This document shows, in pieces, positions 1 to 6,638 of a stretch of DNA of 64,000 bases. Position numbers and translations under genes: made by a program. The stretch is taken from assembly GCF_026000115.1 (NCBI RefSeq), contig NZ_AP026867.1, positions 7,107,001 to 7,171,000 of the forward strand. The letters run 5' to 3'. The notes beneath the pieces were generated by a model. It did no database searches and was not told where the DNA came from. It saw only the letters and a program-made list of their open reading frames with translations. This stretch comes from Aureispira anguillae. GTDB taxonomy: Bacteria > Bacteroidota > Bacteroidia > Chitinophagales > Saprospiraceae. How positions within the stretch are numbered: the first letter of the stretch is position 1; each line of letters starts with the position of its first letter.

Positions 1-1
1 T

Positions 2-166
2 TTGGAAGGAACAGGTTATCGAGCCAATGATTTTTTTTACGAAGCCAAAGGAAATTATACCTGTTTATATACCTGCAATGTATGGGTAAATCAAGCCTTA
101 AAAAAAGCAGATGTCAAAACGGCAGTCTGGTCACCCTTTGATAAAGGAATTATGAAACATTTGTAG
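2..166 (+). CDS. C-terminal end of a DUF2459/TIGR02117-like protein (partial)
   Basis: An open frame enters from the left edge and stops at 164-166, giving the last 54 residues of a protein. Seen motifs are GYRANDFFYEAKGNY, then YTCNVWVNQALKKA and AVWSPFDKGI. A Cys-Asn-x-Trp segment followed by a Trp-x-Pro-Phe near the C terminus is the pattern I associate with the DUF2459 (TIGR02117) family, whose biochemical role is not established. The start and N-terminal two thirds lie outside the window. Its last 17 bases overlap the 3' end of the convergent DUF4261 gene, so the two genes meet tail to tail with no room for a separate terminator. Family assignment is from memory of the motif and is moderately secure. 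Confidence 0.6.
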   Translation: MEGTGYRANDFFYEAKGNYTCLYTCNVWVNQALKKADVKTAVWSPFDKGIMKHL

Positions 167-887
167 TGGGGCGCAAGATCCAAAGCCCATTTTTATTATG
201 AAAACCATCTCCTTCTGGATAACGAGTATCTTTTTCTTCTAAAATTTGAAAAGCGGGGCTTTTTTCGGTTGCCGAAAAAGTTTCTCCAGCCAAGATTTTT
301 GGTTGTTCTATGATTTGATACAAAGAAAAAATATCTAAGGTATGTATGGCTGTATCCATATCTACTGCTCCAACAATAGCATCTTTTAGCCCTAGGTTGT
401 GCATACCACAGGTATAAAATACATCATCCTGTGCTCTAAGCTTAGTGACAAAAGCATCATAAAAACGGGCTTCATCTTTTAGAGAACAGAGCGCTTTCCA
501 TGTTTCGTTGCTAAAAGCCTTGCCCGTTGTTTCTATTTTGACACCCAAACCACCTGTTTGAAGTATTGCCAAACTAACCGACATCATTTTTTGAGCTAAC
601 TCTAGACTCCCTGCACTTCCTATAATATATAAGGTAAAGGTATGTTCCTCTATGGCATCCAGTTCTTCCTTTGTCATTTTGCCCATACTGGCATATTCAA
701 AAGCTTGACGTAGGTTGGGATCTTTTTCATAAATTTCTAAGCCAAAACTTTCATTACTCTTGGAGTGCATTAGCATCATTCCAGCAAAGGTATACCCACC
801 ACTATGTTTAGCAATTGCTTCTACAATAGCATCTCTATTTTTCCACTTTCCAGGAATCCCTATTACTATAGTTTGCTCGTCTTTCAT
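150..887 (-). CDS. DUF4261 domain-containing protein
   Basis: Predicted soluble protein of 245 residues with no signal peptide or membrane segment. The beginning (QTIVIGIPGKW, then a Gly-Gly-Tyr-Phe-Ala-Gly-like stretch) and the C-terminal half with short hydrophobic strands fit DUF4261, a family of unknown function found next to stress and tellurite genes in some bacteria. The frame can be extended to 914, but I prefer the ATG at 887 because it starts MKDEQT just before the conserved strand, and because a TAnnTTTG-like box at 912-919 would place transcription start downstream of the longer ATG. It overlaps the convergent partial gene at the left edge by 17 bases. Function is unknown. Confidence 0.7.
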   Translation of the reverse strand: MKDEQTIVIGIPGKWKNRDAIVEAIAKHSGGYTFAGMMLMHSKSNESFGLEIYEKDPNLRQAFEYASMGKMTKEELDAIEEHTFTLYIIGSAGSLELAQKMMSVSLAILQTGGLGVKIETTGKAFSNETWKALCSLKDEARFYDAFVTKLRAQDDVFYTCGMHNLGLKDAIVGAVDMDTAIHTLDIFSLYQIIEQPKILAGETFSATEKSPAFQILEEKDTRYPEGDGFHNKNGLWILRPTTNVS

Positions 888-911
888 GTTACCATTTTTA
901 TTATTGAGCAG

Positions 912-919
912 CAAAATTA
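912..919 (-). promoter_or_regulatory. Possible -7 box (TAATTTTG) for the DUF4261 gene
   Basis: Read on the minus strand this is TAATTTTG, matching the Bacteroidota -7 consensus TAnnTTTG. I see no matching -33 TTG at the usual spacing, so it may be chance. It would give a leader of roughly 20 bases to the ATG at 887. Confidence 0.25.
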
Positions 920-1045
920 CAAAGAATAGTTGTCTATTTGTAATTCGAGAATTGAAAAGGAGGAAGAATAAAAAAATAGCAAATTATTTTTTATTTTTTT
1001 TTAACTTTAATAGCTTGATTCAGTAGGATGTATAAAAACAAATAG

Positions 1046-1855
1046 ATGAAACGAAATTTTAAAAATAAGGTGGTCATTATAACAGGAGCTTCTGGCAATT
1101 TGGGGCGGGCGATTTGTAAGCGTTTTGGGCAAGCGGGGGCTCAAATAGTGGCTTTGGATCTCAATACTACACTTTTGACCGATCTTGAAGCCGAACTCAA
1201 AAAGGAACAAATAAAGGTATTGCCTATTGCTTGTGATATTACCAATAAAAAATCTTGTCAGGGGGCAATAGAACAAGTGCTAAATACATGGGGGCGCATT
1301 GATGGCTTGGTCAATAATGCTGGAATTACACATATTGAAAGATATACCCAAATGGACAAAACAAAAGAAATTACTCGCCGAGTGATGGAAGTTAATTTTT
1401 TTGGAGCTGTTAATTGCACAGAGGTCGTTTTGGAGCAAATTTGTCAACAAAAAGGCGTTTTTATTAATATTTCTAGTGTAGCGGGGTTTGCACCTTTGTT
1501 GGGGCGAACGGCTTATGCTGCTAGCAAACATGCTTTGCATGGTTTTTTTGAATCCTTAAGAACAGAATTGCAAGAAGAAGGAGTGCATTGCATGATGGTT
1601 TGTCCTTCATTTATTCAAGCCCCAGCTAAAGGGAAGGCAGCTTCTGTAGGAAAAAACGCTATTTATCAGCAGAAAAAAACAATTGGTAAATCCATCTCAG
1701 CAGATGAAATTGCCAAAGATATTTTTGCGTATTGTTTGGCAAATAAGCCTTTGTTAATAGCAGGCAAAACAGGCAAAATTTCCTATTGGTTGCATCGTTT
1801 TTTCCCTAAAATATATGAACGAGCTATGATAAAAAGATTAAAGCATGATATTTAG
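1046..1855 (+). CDS. SDR-family NAD(P)-dependent oxidoreductase
   Basis: A classical short-chain dehydrogenase/reductase of 269 residues. The cofactor loop TGASGNLG is at residues 13-20, NNAG follows near residue 90, a Ser of the ISS segment precedes it, and the catalytic YAASK is near residue 158, so the Ser-Tyr-Lys triad looks intact. The Asp after the second strand (ALDLN) suggests NAD(H) rather than NADP(H). The substrate cannot be read from the sequence; SDRs of this shape act on alcohols, ketoacyl groups or sterol-like compounds. The gene is monocistronic. Its TAG stop lies inside a 7-base direct repeat (TATTTAG) that flanks the inverted-repeat element immediately downstream, so the present 3' end may have been shaped by an insertion. 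Confidence 0.85.
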   Translation: MKRNFKNKVVIITGASGNLGRAICKRFGQAGAQIVALDLNTTLLTDLEAELKKEQIKVLPIACDITNKKSCQGAIEQVLNTWGRIDGLVNNAGITHIERYTQMDKTKEITRRVMEVNFFGAVNCTEVVLEQICQQKGVFINISSVAGFAPLLGRTAYAASKHALHGFFESLRTELQEEGVHCMMVCPSFIQAPAKGKAASVGKNAIYQQKKTIGKSISADEIAKDIFAYCLANKPLLIAGKTGKISYWLHRFFPKIYERAMIKRLKHDI

Positions 1856-2013
1856 TACCCTGCAACAAAAATTTCTAAATACTTTTTAATCGAGTCTTTT
1901 AGCGATCTTCTTTTTCAAATTTTCGCCTTGATAGCGCTGCTATCAGGCTGTAATTTTCATCGAATCTCATCTAAAACGCTCTGTAAAAAACATCCATAAT
2001 TTTTGTTACAGTG
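1856..2013. mobile_element. MITE-like inverted-repeat element
   Basis: About 158 bases that pair with themselves along nearly their whole length. The ends are imperfect inverted repeats (ACCCTGCAACAAAAATT at 1857-1873 against ACACTGTAACAAAAATT read inward from about 2013). The two halves contain matching blocks around TTTTAG and GCCTGATAGC, and the centre is the palindrome GATAGC-GCT-GCTATC near 1930-1945. The 7-mer TATTTAG occurs at 1849-1855 and 2014-2020, directly at both ends, as expected of a target-site duplication. There is no open frame, so if mobile it would be mobilised in trans. It could alternatively act only as a strong terminator-like hairpin for the SDR gene. Confidence 0.55.
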
Positions 2014-2088
2014 TATTTAGCTAAAAAACAATAGAAAAAGAGAACAATAAATATTTTTGTTTGTTAAAACATTACTTCGTGGGAAACC

Positions 2089-2142
2089 CGAACAGAGCTT
2101 GCGACCTCACGAACAGAGTGAGTAACAAGACTCACGTAGTAA
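2089..2142 (+). repeat. Dispersed 54-bp repeat, copy A
   Basis: This block beginning CGAACAGAGCTTGCGACC matches 54169-54222 at 52 of 54 positions. It contains the small hairpin CTCAC-GAACAGA-GTGAG. The open frame that crosses it (2061-2246) is not a gene: it is made of the repeat and the following hairpin. It sits in the 538-base spacer between the SDR and Dps genes, which also holds the inverted-repeat element, a long hairpin and a second short-word repeat. Confidence 0.75.
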
Positions 2143-2145
2143 ATC

Positions 2146-2211
2146 GCATTAGATTGATTATCAATGTTTTTGTTGGTGAGAAAAATAAAACGTTGATAAT
2201 CAATATAATGC
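2146..2211. repeat. Long hairpin, 25-bp arms
   Basis: Left arm 2146-2170 and right arm 2187-2211 are inverted copies with two mismatches over 25 bases, separated by a 16-base loop. The arms are AT-rich with TTGATTATCAA cores. No U-tract follows, so a simple terminator role is doubtful. It may be part of a decayed element together with the adjoining 54-bp repeat. Confidence 0.6.
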
Positions 2212-2249
2212 AAGATGCTTTTTTATGTTTTTCGAAGAAAAACTAAAAG

Positions 2250-2361
2250 ACTATCTCATGACCGCAGGGAGTAACTAAGCGCAGCGCTCATGACCGTAGG
2301 GAACAATGAGTGAAGCGATCATAAGCAAAGCGCACTAACTAATCCACGAAGTGTTATTAAA
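2250..2361 (+). repeat. Short-word repeat upstream of dps
   Basis: The region begins ACTATCTCATGACC and ends with CATAAGC, AGCGCACTA, CTAAT and GTGTTATTAAA. The same ordered words occur at 3512-3589 upstream of the M23 peptidase gene. It ends about 30 bases before the dps start. Confidence 0.5.
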
Positions 2362-2393
2362 AAGAAACAAATAAATTTATAAAAACAAAAATA

Positions 2394-2870
2394 ATGGCAC
2401 CATTAAACCGAATTGGCTTGAATGCTAAAAAAGCAAAAAGCCTAGCTAGAAAATTAAATGAATTATTAGCTAATTATCAAGTGTTTTATTTGAATACTAG
2501 AGGCTTTCATTGGAACATCAAAGGAAAAGAATTCTTTGAACTGCATGTTAAATTCGAAGAACTTTATAATGATTCTGTTCTTAAAATTGATGAAATAGCT
2601 GAACGTGTCCTAACCTTGGGATACACACCATTGCATACTTATACAGATTACCTTAAATTGTCCAAGATCAAGGAGGCTAAGAATGTGTCTAATGGAGTGG
2701 AGGCCGTTCAAGAAATCTTAAATGCTTATGCTGTTTTATTGCCTTTAGAACGGGAGTTATTAGACTTATCGGGAGATTCAAATGATGAAGGAACCAATTC
2801 CTTGATGAGCGACTATATTAGAGAACAAGAAAAATTGATTTGGATGTATTCTGCGTATTTGGAGCAATAA
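2394..2870 (+). CDS. dps: Dps-family DNA-protecting ferritin-like protein
   Basis: At 158 residues it has the usual Dps length and a single four-helix Dps/ferritin domain. The ferroxidase-site signature is visible: a His in NTRGFHWNIKG near residue 40, and the Asp and Glu of KIDEIAERVLTLG near residues 65-70. Dps dodecamers oxidise and store Fe(II) using peroxide and shield DNA in stationary phase. The N terminus (MAPLNRIGLNAKKAKSL) is short and basic, which could help DNA contact. The ATG follows an A-rich leader. The gene is alone, with repeats upstream and a strong hairpin at 2899-2929 downstream. Function is confident; the peroxide-sensing regulation typical of dps is not visible here. 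Confidence 0.92.
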   Translation: MAPLNRIGLNAKKAKSLARKLNELLANYQVFYLNTRGFHWNIKGKEFFELHVKFEELYNDSVLKIDEIAERVLTLGYTPLHTYTDYLKLSKIKEAKNVSNGVEAVQEILNAYAVLLPLERELLDLSGDSNDEGTNSLMSDYIREQEKLIWMYSAYLEQ

Positions 2871-2898
2871 CCTTGTAATCTTTTGTCACAATGATTTT

Positions 2899-2929
2899 AA
2901 TGGCTTGAAGTTTAAAACTTCAAGCCATT
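2899..2929 (+). terminator. Terminator hairpin after dps
   Basis: Perfect 15-bp inverted repeat (AATGGCTTGAAGTTT / AAACTTCAAGCCATT) with a one-base centre, followed by a T-rich stretch. A second smaller palindrome, TACGATTT/AAATCGTA at 2967-2983, lies before the end of the convergent membrane-protein gene and may terminate it. Confidence 0.75.
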
Positions 2930-2994
2930 GTTGTTTTGGAGCTTATAGTTTTGTGGGCTTGATGATTACGATTTAAAATCGTACTTTTAAAGGT

Positions 2995-3432
2995 TTATTG
3001 TTTAGCACTTTGAAAAGATTTTAAGTACATCAATACAAAACTCATACAGGCTATTCCTGTAAATGCAATAGGAATGATAAAGAAATATTTGATGGAAAGA
3101 CCTAATGCAATGCTTGCTACTAAGCTATTGCCCAAGGCTAGAAGGTGATTGTTCTCAATTGTTTCTGGGTTACTTTTTAGAAACAAAAAATTGATGAAAC
3201 CATAACTAAAGACCATAAAACCCATCATTAAACTAAAACCCTGATGGAGTAAAAGTAAGTTCAATTGAGCGCCAAGTAAATCAACAGGGTGGGCTTCCAT
3301 CGCCTGAGCAATGGCTAATTCTTTAGGGTTTTCTTGGGTAAAGAGCAGAGTGCCCATAAAATGTGCCATGCCCAATAAAATGAAAGACCAAGCGCCAATT
3401 TTGTGGTATGTTTTTGATGTCATTTTTGTCAA
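2995..3432 (-). CDS. Small four-helix membrane protein, unknown function
   Basis: Predicted inner-membrane protein of 145 residues with four hydrophobic segments, roughly residues 10-30, 60-83, 97-115 and 117-137. The first helix carries GAWSFILLGMAHFMG, a His-containing motif seen in several small uncharacterised membrane families. I do not recognise a catalytic motif or a named family with confidence. An in-frame ATG lies at codon 4, so the start could be three residues shorter. Tandem promoter-like repeats precede it (3461-3491). Confidence 0.65.
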   Translation of the reverse strand: MTKMTSKTYHKIGAWSFILLGMAHFMGTLLFTQENPKELAIAQAMEAHPVDLLGAQLNLLLLHQGFSLMMGFMVFSYGFINFLFLKSNPETIENNHLLALGNSLVASIALGLSIKYFFIIPIAFTGIACMSFVLMYLKSFQSAKQ

Positions 3433-3460
3433 TAATTTTAGGAAATGAAATTAATTAGGT

Positions 3461-3491
3461 CAAAGGTACTAAAAATATCTTTTTAGGTCAA
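3461..3491 (-). promoter_or_regulatory. Promoter with -33 TTG and -7 TACCTTTG
   Basis: On the minus strand TTG (3489-3491) is followed after 20 bases by TACCTTTG (3461-3468), matching the Bacteroidota -33/-7 arrangement. It gives a leader of about 20 bases to the membrane-protein gene starting at 3432. The -33 and -7 parts lie in two near-identical direct repeats, TTAGGTCAAAGGTACTAAAAA (3455-3475) and its sister at 3483-3504, spaced 28 bases, which could also be a tandem operator. Confidence 0.55.
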
Positions 3492-3511
3492 GGTTACTAA
3501 AAAATAAATAA

Positions 3512-3589
3512 ACTATCTCACGAGTGTAACGAACCGATCTCAGGGAGCTCATAAGCGCTAGCGCACTAGCTAATTAACGGAGTATTAAA
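3512..3589 (+). repeat. Short-word repeat upstream of the M23 peptidase gene
   Basis: It carries ACTATCTCACGA, then CTCATAAGCGCTAGCGCACTA, CTAAT and GAGTATTAAA, the same word order as 2250-2361. It ends about 12 bases before the M23 start codon, so it forms most of that gene's leader. Confidence 0.5.
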
Positions 3590-3600
3590 CGGAAGTAACT

Positions 3601-4545
3601 ATGAAAAAACTAAAATTTTTTGGAGAGGTATTGGGATTGCATCCTTTTAGAGAGCGTATGAAACAAGCTAAAATTGCTTTATTTGGAGAGGAAGATGTTC
3701 CTAGTTCTAAATTTGGCTTATCTAGCTTATCCCAATTTCATCCACGAATTTCTCCCAAATTATGGCGAGGAAAAGCTTATATACCCAATAAGGTTATTGT
3801 ATCAAATTTGGTAAATCACAACCCAACTCCAATAGAAGCGGGCTGGTCGGTCAAAAAAACACAAGTTGTAGACTTTAGAGGAGGTCGATTGACCTATGAC
3901 AGCCACAATGGAACCGATTTTTCCATTCCTGTAGGGTCTACTGTTTGCACAGCAGCGGCAGGGGAAGTGGTTGCTATTTTTTCAGAATTTAACCGTGGGG
4001 GGCTTAAGATTTTTATTGATCATGGCGCTGGTCTAATGACTTGTTATGCTCACTTGGCTAGACCATTAGTAAAAGTAGGTGATCGACTAAAAAGAGGAGC
4101 AGCCATTGCTTTGTCTGGTTATAGCGGTTTGGATGCTTTGGTTTCGTTTCCCTTTGGCATTCCTCATGTTCATTTTAATACTTGGCTCAATGGAGAGCCT
4201 GTTGATCCTTTTCCGCATGATGGCTTGCCCTCTATGTGGTTGAATGGCGCTTTGCCAACGCCTGCAACTAGCGATGCGTGTGACTTTGTGCCTTCAGTTT
4301 ATAAAGAAAAACAGGTCTTAGATGTAATTAATAATTGTAAAACAGCTAGTGTCCGAAAAGAACTATTGGCAATTGCTCCCTTAAAAAAGCAGGCAGTACA
4401 GACCATTATTCAGATGAATTATTATCCTACCCGATTTAAGGCTCGTTATAATGTCTACGATCAAGCATATCCAAGGATACCTTGCTTAGATTTGCCTTTT
4501 AGTGCGACCGATTTTGATGGTATCGTCTTTTTGGATCAGCTTTAA
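3601..4545 (+). CDS. M23-family metallopeptidase, cytoplasmic-looking or atypically exported
   Basis: The protein has 314 residues. A LytM/M23 endopeptidase domain occupies about residues 95-205. The zinc ligands are visible as HNGTDF (His and Asp of the HxxxD motif, near residue 100) and HVHF (HxH, near residue 190). The family cleaves peptidoglycan cross-links or glycine peptides. There is no signal peptide or N-terminal membrane helix, unusual for a wall hydrolase. About 105 residues after the peptidase domain are not recognised. The ATG at 3601 follows a dispersed repeat that forms the leader. Catalytic family is confident; substrate and location are not. Confidence 0.82.
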   Translation: MKKLKFFGEVLGLHPFRERMKQAKIALFGEEDVPSSKFGLSSLSQFHPRISPKLWRGKAYIPNKVIVSNLVNHNPTPIEAGWSVKKTQVVDFRGGRLTYDSHNGTDFSIPVGSTVCTAAAGEVVAIFSEFNRGGLKIFIDHGAGLMTCYAHLARPLVKVGDRLKRGAAIALSGYSGLDALVSFPFGIPHVHFNTWLNGEPVDPFPHDGLPSMWLNGALPTPATSDACDFVPSVYKEKQVLDVINNCKTASVRKELLAIAPLKKQAVQTIIQMNYYPTRFKARYNVYDQAYPRIPCLDLPFSATDFDGIVFLDQL

Positions 4546-5004
4546 TCTGTTGAATAGTAATTATCTATTGCCCAATAGGATAAAAAAAGATACAAATCAC
4601 TAACAAAAATGATAAATCGTATTGTAGAATAAAGTACATAACTTATCTTTGCCCCGAAAATAACATGAGTTACTGATAGAATTGCCCTGCAAGCATTTTG
4701 CAGTTGATAACGTTTAATTAGATGTTCAACCAAACTCATTGTTATTCAAGATTCTAATACAAAGAACATTTTTTTAGATACTATTTATTTAAATTACATT
4801 AGTTTATTAGTTGTAATCAGTTGATTATTAGCAGTGTGGATCTTTGTGTTAAAAAGAGGAAGCTAAGCAAAGTAGGGGGATAAGTTTTTTTTATTCATCT
4901 ATATAAGTAAGTAGATGCCCAATTTAATGTTAATTATTTTTGTCCATCTACTTAGATAGAAAATAATAAACTGATATTAATCAACGATCAAAAAAATAAA
5001 AGAT
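4546..5004 (+). other. 459-base spacer before the desaturase gene
   Basis: No convincing gene. The minus-strand frame at 4542-4739 has no recognisable family. The spacer holds a good promoter (4622-4651), a CTGCAA/TTGCAG hairpin shortly after it, and an inverted pair based on CATCTACTTA near 4896-4918 and 4943-4960. A possible second -7 box, TATTTTTG, lies at 4935-4942. If the first promoter serves the desaturase, its leader is about 350 bases long. Confidence 0.5.
4622..4651 (+). promoter_or_regulatory. Promoter with TTG, 19-base spacer, TATCTTTG
   Basis: TTG at 4622-4624 and TATCTTTG at 4644-4651 match the Bacteroidota -33/-7 consensus at the expected spacing. Only a three-codon frame follows directly, so the transcript is either a long leader for the desaturase gene or a small RNA. 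Confidence 0.55.
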
Positions 5005-5994
5005 ATGGCTACCCATAGAGCATCAAAAAATGACTATTACTGGGCGGATGATAAAGAACCCCATTTTCAGCGTAGACAGGATATTCTAAAAGCGCATCCT
5101 GAGGTTAAAGAGCTATTTGGGATTAATCCTAAGATGAAGTACTTTACTGTACTTTGGGTGACTTTGCAAATGACGGTAGCAACCTTTTGTTATCAATTGG
5201 ATTGGATTCCATTCTTATTAGTTACTTATTTTGTTGGGGCTACTATTATTCATGGAATGTTCTTGGCGGTTCATGAAATTACACATGATATGGCATTCGA
5301 AAAGAAAGTACACAACAACTATTTGGCATTTGTTGCCAATATACCAATGGTGGCTCCTTATGCAATGGCATTTAAATATTATCATGCAATCCACCACTGG
5401 GATCAAGGAAGAGACGGCGAAGATACGGATATTCCTACTTTGGGTGAAGCAATGTTATTTAGAGGCTTTATCGGAAAAGTAATTTGGTTTGTTTCTCAAA
5501 TCTTTTTTTATGCCTTGCGTCCAATGGCAATCAAACCGCTTAAAGTTGACAAATGGGTAGTTTATAATTTTATTTTTCAATTGAGTGTCATGTTTATCTA
5601 TTTTTATAGTGTAACGACCTTTTTGGGGCTAGATGCCGCCTTATCAGCAGCGCTTTACTTATTTTTGTCGCTTGTGTTTGCAGGAGGTTTGCACCCTACA
5701 TCAGGGCACTTTATTTCTGAGCACTATGTATTTGAAGAAGGGCAAGAAACATACTCTTATTATGGACCATTGAATTTGGTTACTTTTAACGTAGGTTACC
5801 ACAATGAACACCATGATTTTCCTCGTATTCCTGGAAGCCGTTTGCCTGAATTGAGAAAAATTGCACCAGAGTTTTACGATAATTTACATTCTTATAATTC
5901 TTGGGTTGCTGTAAATTGGCGCTTTTTGACCGATAAAAATGTGACCTTATACTCTAGAACCAAACGTAAGAATCCTAACTTAAAGAAGGCATAA
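5005..5994 (+). CDS. Sphingolipid (dihydroceramide) delta-4 desaturase-like protein
   Basis: Membrane di-iron desaturase of 329 residues. Three histidine boxes are intact: HEITHD at 90-95, HAIHH at 127-131 and HNEHHD at 266-271. The N terminus (YYWADDKEPHFQRRQDIL) matches the Lipid_DES N-terminal domain that precedes the desaturase fold in DES1/DEGS1 proteins. The C-terminal block, including HPTSGHFISEHY, ETYSYYGPLNL and FNVGYHNEHHDFP, agrees almost residue for residue with animal DEGS1 as I remember it. DEGS1 converts dihydroceramide to ceramide by inserting the trans-4 double bond, using cytochrome b5 electrons at the ER. Here it would act in the cell membrane on bacterial sphinganine lipids, which many Bacteroidota make. 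No serine palmitoyltransferase is in the window. Alternatives are a delta-4 hydroxylase or a fatty-acyl desaturase. Confidence 0.85.
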   Translation: MATHRASKNDYYWADDKEPHFQRRQDILKAHPEVKELFGINPKMKYFTVLWVTLQMTVATFCYQLDWIPFLLVTYFVGATIIHGMFLAVHEITHDMAFEKKVHNNYLAFVANIPMVAPYAMAFKYYHAIHHWDQGRDGEDTDIPTLGEAMLFRGFIGKVIWFVSQIFFYALRPMAIKPLKVDKWVVYNFIFQLSVMFIYFYSVTTFLGLDAALSAALYLFLSLVFAGGLHPTSGHFISEHYVFEEGQETYSYYGPLNLVTFNVGYHNEHHDFPRIPGSRLPELRKIAPEFYDNLHSYNSWVAVNWRFLTDKNVTLYSRTKRKNPNLKKA

Positions 5995-6010
5995 ACAGGA
6001 TCTAATATAC

Positions 6011-6054
6011 ACTAAAAAGGCTGTCAGAAATTAATTTCTGACAGCCTTTTTAGT
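6011..6054. terminator. Perfect 44-base palindromic terminator
   Basis: A perfect inverted repeat with 22-base arms (outer ACTAAAAAGGCTGTCAG, centre AAATT/AATTT) starts 17 bases after the desaturase stop. The A-tract on one arm and T-tract on the other make it a terminator that works in both directions. Confidence 0.85.
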
Positions 6055-6578
6055 TTGTTGGATGTAACAAGGGTGATTCAGTAGTAAAACAAAAATACAT
6101 TTTAGTAGCTTTGTAGCTTCACAAAGTGCTGTTTATCAAAAGATAACAACAGGTGTAGTTGTTTCTTTTTAATAAAGTAGACATTAGAAGTTTTAATCTA
6201 GCCCTCATTTTGGGGCAAAATAGCAAAAAGCGGGGTAATCAATACCTCTTGTTCTTTTTGCATTGCCCAAAAAGAACCAAAAACGCTAGGACTGGATGAC
6301 TTCTTGGACAAAGTATCTTCTTGAAAGTTTAGGCTTTCAGAAACTCGCTTCGCTCAGACACCTGAAAACCTTATTTTTCTATAAGAAAAATAACAACTTT
6401 CTGCGGCGTACTTTGTTTCCAATCAGTCATATGCCCCCCCAAAAAAAAAACTCTAAAAATGGGTTATGTGATGCTTAGAAAATGATTCAAAGAAAGCTCA
6501 TTGTCAAACGTTTCATTGCAAAAATAGTAGCAAATATATTAGGACGAATATATTTGTTTTACTCCTGAAAGTCCCTAA
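6055..6578. repeat. Gene-free stretch with a decayed dispersed repeat
   Basis: No gene supported. It contains the inverted repeat GTTCTTTTTG (6251-6260) / CAAAAAGAAC (6268-6277), then AACTCGCTTCGCTCAGACACCTG-type sequence around 6341-6365 and a C7/A10 run at 6435-6450. I recall such 'contains CTTCGCTC' blocks as common intergenic repeats in this group, but that cannot be checked here. The plus-strand frame at 6296-6478 is an accident of this repeat. Confidence 0.45.
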
Positions 6579-6611
6579 CAAAAAAACGAGGCTACCTTTT
6601 AAGGCAGCCTC
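6579..6611 (-). terminator. Terminator for the cupin gene
   Basis: On the minus strand GAGGCTGCC (from 6611) pairs with GGTAGCCTC (6588-6596), one mismatch, and is followed by CGTTTTTTTG. It lies 27 bases past the stop of the cupin gene. Confidence 0.8.
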
Positions 6612-6638
6612 TAGAATTCAACTTCTTAGCTATATGAT

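Noticed and set aside
2061-2246. Open frame on the plus strand
   Set aside because: It consists of the dispersed 54-bp repeat and the following hairpin, with no start context or family.
4542-4739. Minus-strand frame that could be a small membrane peptide
   Set aside because: It lies antisense to a good promoter and has no recognisable family, only general hydrophobicity of AT-rich sequence.
6296-6478. Open frame on the plus strand
   Set aside because: It lies in a decayed intergenic repeat with a homopolymer run; composition is not coding-like.
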